Origin: Flavobacteriales bacterium UBA979
Lineage (GTDB): Bacteria > Bacteroidota > Bacteroidia > Flavobacteriales_D > Sanyastnellaceae
Direction: 5' to 3'
Assembly (NCBI GenBank): GCA_002292325.1
Contig: DBBR01000066.1
Coordinates: 12,296 to 21,542 of the forward strand
Length of the DNA stretch: 9,247 bases
Part shown: in pieces, positions 6,863-9,247 of the stretch
Layout: every line of letters begins with the position of its first letter
How positions within the stretch are numbered: position 1 is the first letter of the stretch
The notes under the pieces: generated by a model
The model's input: the letters and a program-made list of their open reading frames with translations, nothing else
Databases searched by the model: none
Told to the model about the DNA's origin: nothing
Made by a program: the position numbers and the translations under genes

Positions 6863-7735
6863 TTACTTACCCTGAAGCTTTCGCTTGTATAACAGGTCAA
6901 CCAAGTCCATGGAAGCCTCTTCCATGTCCAGGACAATGCTGTCAATTTTAGACAGGATGTAATTGTAGAAAATTTGGAGAATAATCGCCACAATCAAACC
7001 GGATACAGTTGTGATCAAGGCGACCTTGATACCACCTGCAACAATGGAAGCGTTGATGGTGTTGGCTTCCGCAATCTTATCGAAGGCAGAGATCATACCG
7101 ATTACTGTACCCATGAAACCCAACATGGGAGCCAAGGCGATGAACAAGCTAATCCAGCTCAAACCACGCTCCAACTTGGACATTTCTACGCTACCATAAT
7201 CTTCAATCGCCTTAGCCACTTCCTCGTAGCTACCTGAAGAGCGATCGAGCCCTTGATAGAAAATCGTTGCTACTGGACCCCGGGTGTTTCGGCAAACTTC
7301 CTTCGCTGCTTCTTCCCCCCCTTTCCCGAGAGCTTCTTCAATGCCTTCGACCAGCTTCGATGAATTGGTCGTTGCCATATTCAAGTAGATGATGCGCTCA
7401 ATGGCCAGTGCCAAACCGAGGATCAGACAAATCAATACAAACGCCATGAACGTTGCACCTCCCTCAATGAAATACTTCTTTACGGTTTGGTGAAAGCTTA
7501 GTACTTCTCGTTTTTCTTCAGCCGGGGCAGCAGCCACGGGTTCCATAACAGCGGTCGAGTCAACAGCGGTCGAATCAACGGCGATCGAGTCAATAACGGT
7601 CGAGTCAGCTGCCATATCCATGGATGCAGAGTCTCCTGCAGCCATTTCCGTTTGGGCTTCCTGAGCTAAAATAGCCATCGGCGCCTGGAGCATCATCATC
7701 CCAGCTATAGCAAGGAGAGTAAACAACTTCTTCAT
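6863..7735 (-). CDS. exbB: MotA/TolQ/ExbB proton channel family protein with periplasmic N-terminal extension
   Basis: This 290-residue ExbB is the proton-channel partner of the ExbD proteins. Residues 1-24 look like a signal peptide (MKKLFTLLAIAG..., likely cleaved near ILA/Q). An Ala-, Asp- and Ser-rich stretch (25-75) follows, containing four DS-x-x-V/I pentapeptides (44-63). The ExbB core has membrane helix 1 at about 93-115 (AFVLICLILGLALAIERIIY), a cytoplasmic loop at about 116-190, and helices 2 and 3 with the family signature LAPMLGFMGTVIGMISAF (201-218) and GGIKVALITTVSGLIVAI (234-251). With the signal peptide, the mature N-terminus would be periplasmic and the topology matches ExbB. 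An upstream in-frame ATG at 7834 lies before the predicted promoter and adds an unlikely basic leader, so 7735 is preferred. First gene of the operon. Confidence 0.93.
   Translation of the reverse strand: MKKLFTLLAIAGMMMLQAPMAILAQEAQTEMAAGDSASMDMAADSTVIDSIAVDSTAVDSTAVMEPVAAAPAEEKREVLSFHQTVKKYFIEGGATFMAFVLICLILGLALAIERIIYLNMATTNSSKLVEGIEEALGKGGEEAAKEVCRNTRGPVATIFYQGLDRSSGSYEEVAKAIEDYGSVEMSKLERGLSWISLFIALAPMLGFMGTVIGMISAFDKIAEANTINASIVAGGIKVALITTVSGLIVAIILQIFYNYILSKIDSIVLDMEEASMDLVDLLYKRKLQGK
7548..7607 (-). repeat. Four 15-bp tandem repeats within exbB
   Basis: Four direct copies of a 15-bp unit (plus-strand consensus ACAGCGGTCGAGTCA) occupy 7548-7562, 7563-7577, 7578-7592 and 7593-7607. The first two differ at one base; the others carry a few changes. 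They encode DSTVI, DSIAV, DSTAV and DSTAV in the periplasmic N-terminal extension of ExbB. The unit length keeps the frame, so copy-number change would lengthen or shorten the linker without breaking the gene. Confidence 0.85.
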
Positions 7736-7803
7736 GTGAATCAGGTTGGTGTTTTTCTTGATTTTTTTCCGAACCAATCTCGCTGAAGAGACTTGTAGGG
7801 GTG

Positions 7804-7835
7804 CAAATGTAATTCGTTCGGTTGCAAGGTGCAAA
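7804..7835 (-). promoter_or_regulatory. Promoter of the exbB operon (Bacteroidota-type -33/-7)
   Basis: On the minus strand, TTTG (7835-7832) is followed by exactly 20 nt and then TACATTTG (7811-7804). Both boxes and the spacing fit the Bacteroidota consensus TTTG / TAnnTTTG. Transcription should start near 7799, giving a leader of about 65 nt before the exbB ATG at 7735. This is the best promoter match in the window and argues against the longer exbB start at 7834. Confidence 0.65.
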
Positions 7836-7897
7836 GAAATTTGAACCGTCGATTAGAAATTGGAAATCCCATCAATGGCAACTGCCCTTGCAAAAGC

Positions 7898-7905
7898 TAA
7901 CTTTG
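7898..7905 (+). promoter_or_regulatory. Candidate -7 promoter element just before tatD
   Basis: TAACTTTG matches TAnnTTTG and ends 5 nt before the preferred tatD ATG at 7911, so the transcript would begin at or next to the start codon. No good TTTG -33 box is present at the usual spacing. The same 8-mer occurs before mgtE. Confidence 0.4.
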
Positions 7906-7910
7906 CAGGT

Positions 7911-8699
7911 ATGTACCTCATCGATACCCACACCCACTTGTACCAACCGGCATTTGACAACGACCGGGTAGCCGCCATGGAAAGGTGCGCAGTTGCAGGG
8001 GTTCAGAAGCTCTTGCTCCCTAACATCGATACCGAATCCATTCCACGCGTTCACGCCATGATGGATGAATGGCCCGATACATGCTATGGAATGATGGGGC
8101 TCCACCCTTGTCACGTCAAACAGAACTCCATGGAAGAGGAGTTAGCGGCATGTGAGCATGCCTTGCGAAATTCCGGACGCCGTTACGTCGCGGTGGGTGA
8201 AATCGGATTCGATCTGCATTGGGATAAAACGACAATACGGGAGCAACACACTGCATTCAAACGTCAAGTAGCATGGGCTAAAGAGTTCGAATTGCCCGTT
8301 GTAATTCATGTTCGCGAGGCTTTTGATGCCATGTTCGAGGCACTGGATCACCTCAATGACACAGGGTTACGGGGAGTCGTGCATTGCTTCACTGGGACAC
8401 TGGAACAGGCAAAACGTGTCCTGGCCTATGGTGATTTTTATCTCGGCATTGGCGGCGTTTCAACTTACAAGAACGGCGGATTGGATGCTGTGCTGCCTCA
8501 CGTTCCCCACGACCGCGTTATCTTAGAAACCGATAGCCCTTATCTCGCGCCCGTTCCACACCGAGGAAAACGCAACGAATCGTCCTACACCGCAATCGTT
8601 GCGAAACGCTTAGCTAATTTATGGGAAGTACCCATTGAGCAGGTCGCTCAGAGAACCACCGATAACGCGCAGCGGTTGTTTAGTTTAGAGGTGCACTGA
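7911..8699 (+). CDS. tatD: TatD-family metal-dependent hydrolase (DNase)
   Basis: This 262-residue TIM-barrel hydrolase belongs to the TatD family, whose members are metal-dependent 3'-5' deoxyribonucleases, some also acting on RNA, in the cytoplasm. All metal ligands are visible: His7 and His9 in DTHTH (6-10), Glu97 in VGEIGFD, His133 in VVIHVRE, His158 in VVHCFTG, and Asp208 in ETDSPYL. GLHP (63-66) is also a family block. Upstream in-frame ATGs at 7860 and 7875 would add up to 17 residues, but family proteins begin almost directly with the xLIDTHxH strand, and a -7 promoter box lies between 7860 and 7911, so 7911 is preferred. It is divergent from exbB and has the asparaginase gene 32 bp downstream. 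Physiological substrate unknown. Confidence 0.93.
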   Translation: MYLIDTHTHLYQPAFDNDRVAAMERCAVAGVQKLLLPNIDTESIPRVHAMMDEWPDTCYGMMGLHPCHVKQNSMEEELAACEHALRNSGRRYVAVGEIGFDLHWDKTTIREQHTAFKRQVAWAKEFELPVVIHVREAFDAMFEALDHLNDTGLRGVVHCFTGTLEQAKRVLAYGDFYLGIGGVSTYKNGGLDAVLPHVPHDRVILETDSPYLAPVPHRGKRNESSYTAIVAKRLANLWEVPIEQVAQRTTDNAQRLFSLEVH

Positions 8700-8716
8700 T
8701 TCGGCCCATGTCTTGC

Positions 8717-8724
8717 TACTTTTG
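8717..8724 (+). promoter_or_regulatory. Candidate -7 promoter element for the asparaginase gene
   Basis: TACTTTTG fits TAnnTTTG and ends 7 nt before the ATG at 8732, within the 32-bp gap after tatD. It again implies a very short leader. A convincing -33 box is lacking, so the gene may also be reached by transcription from tatD. Confidence 0.4.
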
Positions 8725-8731
8725 ATTCCTC

Positions 8732-9247
8732 ATGAATTCCATCCAAGACTCCAACATCCTCATTTTATACACCGGTGGCACCATCGGCAGTGTACAGACG
8801 GCGGAAGGAGGCCTGGCTCCTCTGGACTTTTCTGAAATCTACCGACATGTTCCGGAATTGATCCAAGATGAACTGACGCTGGAGACCTTTTCGTTCGAAC
8901 CGCCGATTGATTCTTCAAACGTCGGACCCCAGCACTGGGCTCAGCTGGCTTCCATCATTCGTGATCGGTACCATGAGTTTGACGGATTTGTAATTTTACA
9001 TGGAACAGATACCTTGGCCTACACGGCATCAGCGTTGAGTTTCATGCTCGAAGGGCTGCATAAACCCGTTGTTTTGACGGGCAGTCAATTGCCGATTGGA
9101 TTGCCTCGAACAGATGGTCGGGAAAACCTCTTGACGGCAGTGGAAATTGCCCGTACCCGTCTTTTGGATGCCCCAATGATCCAAGAAGTCGCGGTGTATT
9201 TTGGTTCATCGTTGTACCGTGGTAACCGCACGCACAAGGAAAGTGCA
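8732..9247 (+). CDS. ansA: Type I (cytoplasmic) L-asparaginase, N-terminal half, cut by the window edge
   Basis: From the ATG at 8732 the frame stays open for 172 codons to the window edge. The protein hydrolyses L-asparagine to aspartate and ammonia. Both catalytic signatures are present: YTGGTIGS (13-20) with nucleophile Thr14, and LHGTDTLAYTAS (89-100) with Thr92 and Asp93. VVLTGSQLPIG (113-123), RTDGRENL (126-133) and RGNRTHK (163-169) are further family blocks, the last probably containing the active-site Lys169. No signal peptide precedes the first strand (NILILYTGG), which favours the cytoplasmic type I enzyme over periplasmic type II. Family members are about 330-350 residues, so about half is seen. 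Substrate preference between asparagine and glutamine cannot be judged from this part. Confidence 0.93.
   Translation, partial: MNSIQDSNILILYTGGTIGSVQTAEGGLAPLDFSEIYRHVPELIQDELTLETFSFEPPIDSSNVGPQHWAQLASIIRDRYHEFDGFVILHGTDTLAYTASALSFMLEGLHKPVVLTGSQLPIGLPRTDGRENLLTAVEIARTRLLDAPMIQEVAVYFGSSLYRGNRTHKESA

Noticed and set aside
7548..7607. Short repeats that might suggest a CRISPR array
   Set aside because: The units are 15 bp, directly adjacent without spacers, and in frame inside exbB, so they are a coding tandem repeat.

Overview
The window looks like chromosomal housekeeping DNA from a member of the Bacteroidota, probably a flavobacteria-like lineage; the finer placement is tentative. Three things point this way. 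The minus strand carries an exbB / membrane protein / exbD / exbD operon with Bacteroidota-style sequences: an ExbB with a signal peptide, and an ExbD ending in a PQRISEAEP-type tail. Genes start without clear Shine-Dalgarno sites. Several starts are preceded by the TAnnTTTG -7 element typical of this phylum. No mobile element, phage gene, CRISPR array, tRNA or rRNA was seen.

Layout. At 1-1025 (minus) lie trmB, a tRNA m7G46 methyltransferase, and, 2 nt downstream of it, an alkyltransferase-like DNA repair protein that runs off the left edge. At 1057-4970 (plus) come a MurG-like glycosyltransferase, the tRNA wobble adenosine deaminase tadA, the magnesium channel mgtE, and a D-2-hydroxyacid dehydrogenase whose start codon overlaps the mgtE stop by one base. 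At 4955-5054 there is a terminator hairpin between converging units. At 5055-7735 (minus) is the four-gene exbB operon, read from exbB towards 5055. At 7911-9247 (plus) are a TatD-family nuclease and the first half of a type I L-asparaginase, cut by the right edge.

How the genes work together. The ExbB/ExbD operon should build an inner-membrane, proton-driven motor that energises TonB-dependent outer-membrane transport or a similar envelope process. It includes an unrecognised four-helix membrane protein and an enlarged ExbD. The other genes are mostly independent cell functions: tRNA modification (TrmB, TadA), Mg2+ uptake, alkyl-lesion recognition, and nucleotide and amino acid metabolism.

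The most interesting points are the uncharacterised membrane protein embedded in the ExbBD operon, the charged insertion in the first ExbD, the acidic pentapeptide repeat in the periplasmic N-terminus of ExbB, and TAnnTTTG elements only 5-8 nt before three start codons, which suggests leaderless or nearly leaderless mRNAs. I saw no clearly novel defence or mobile system.
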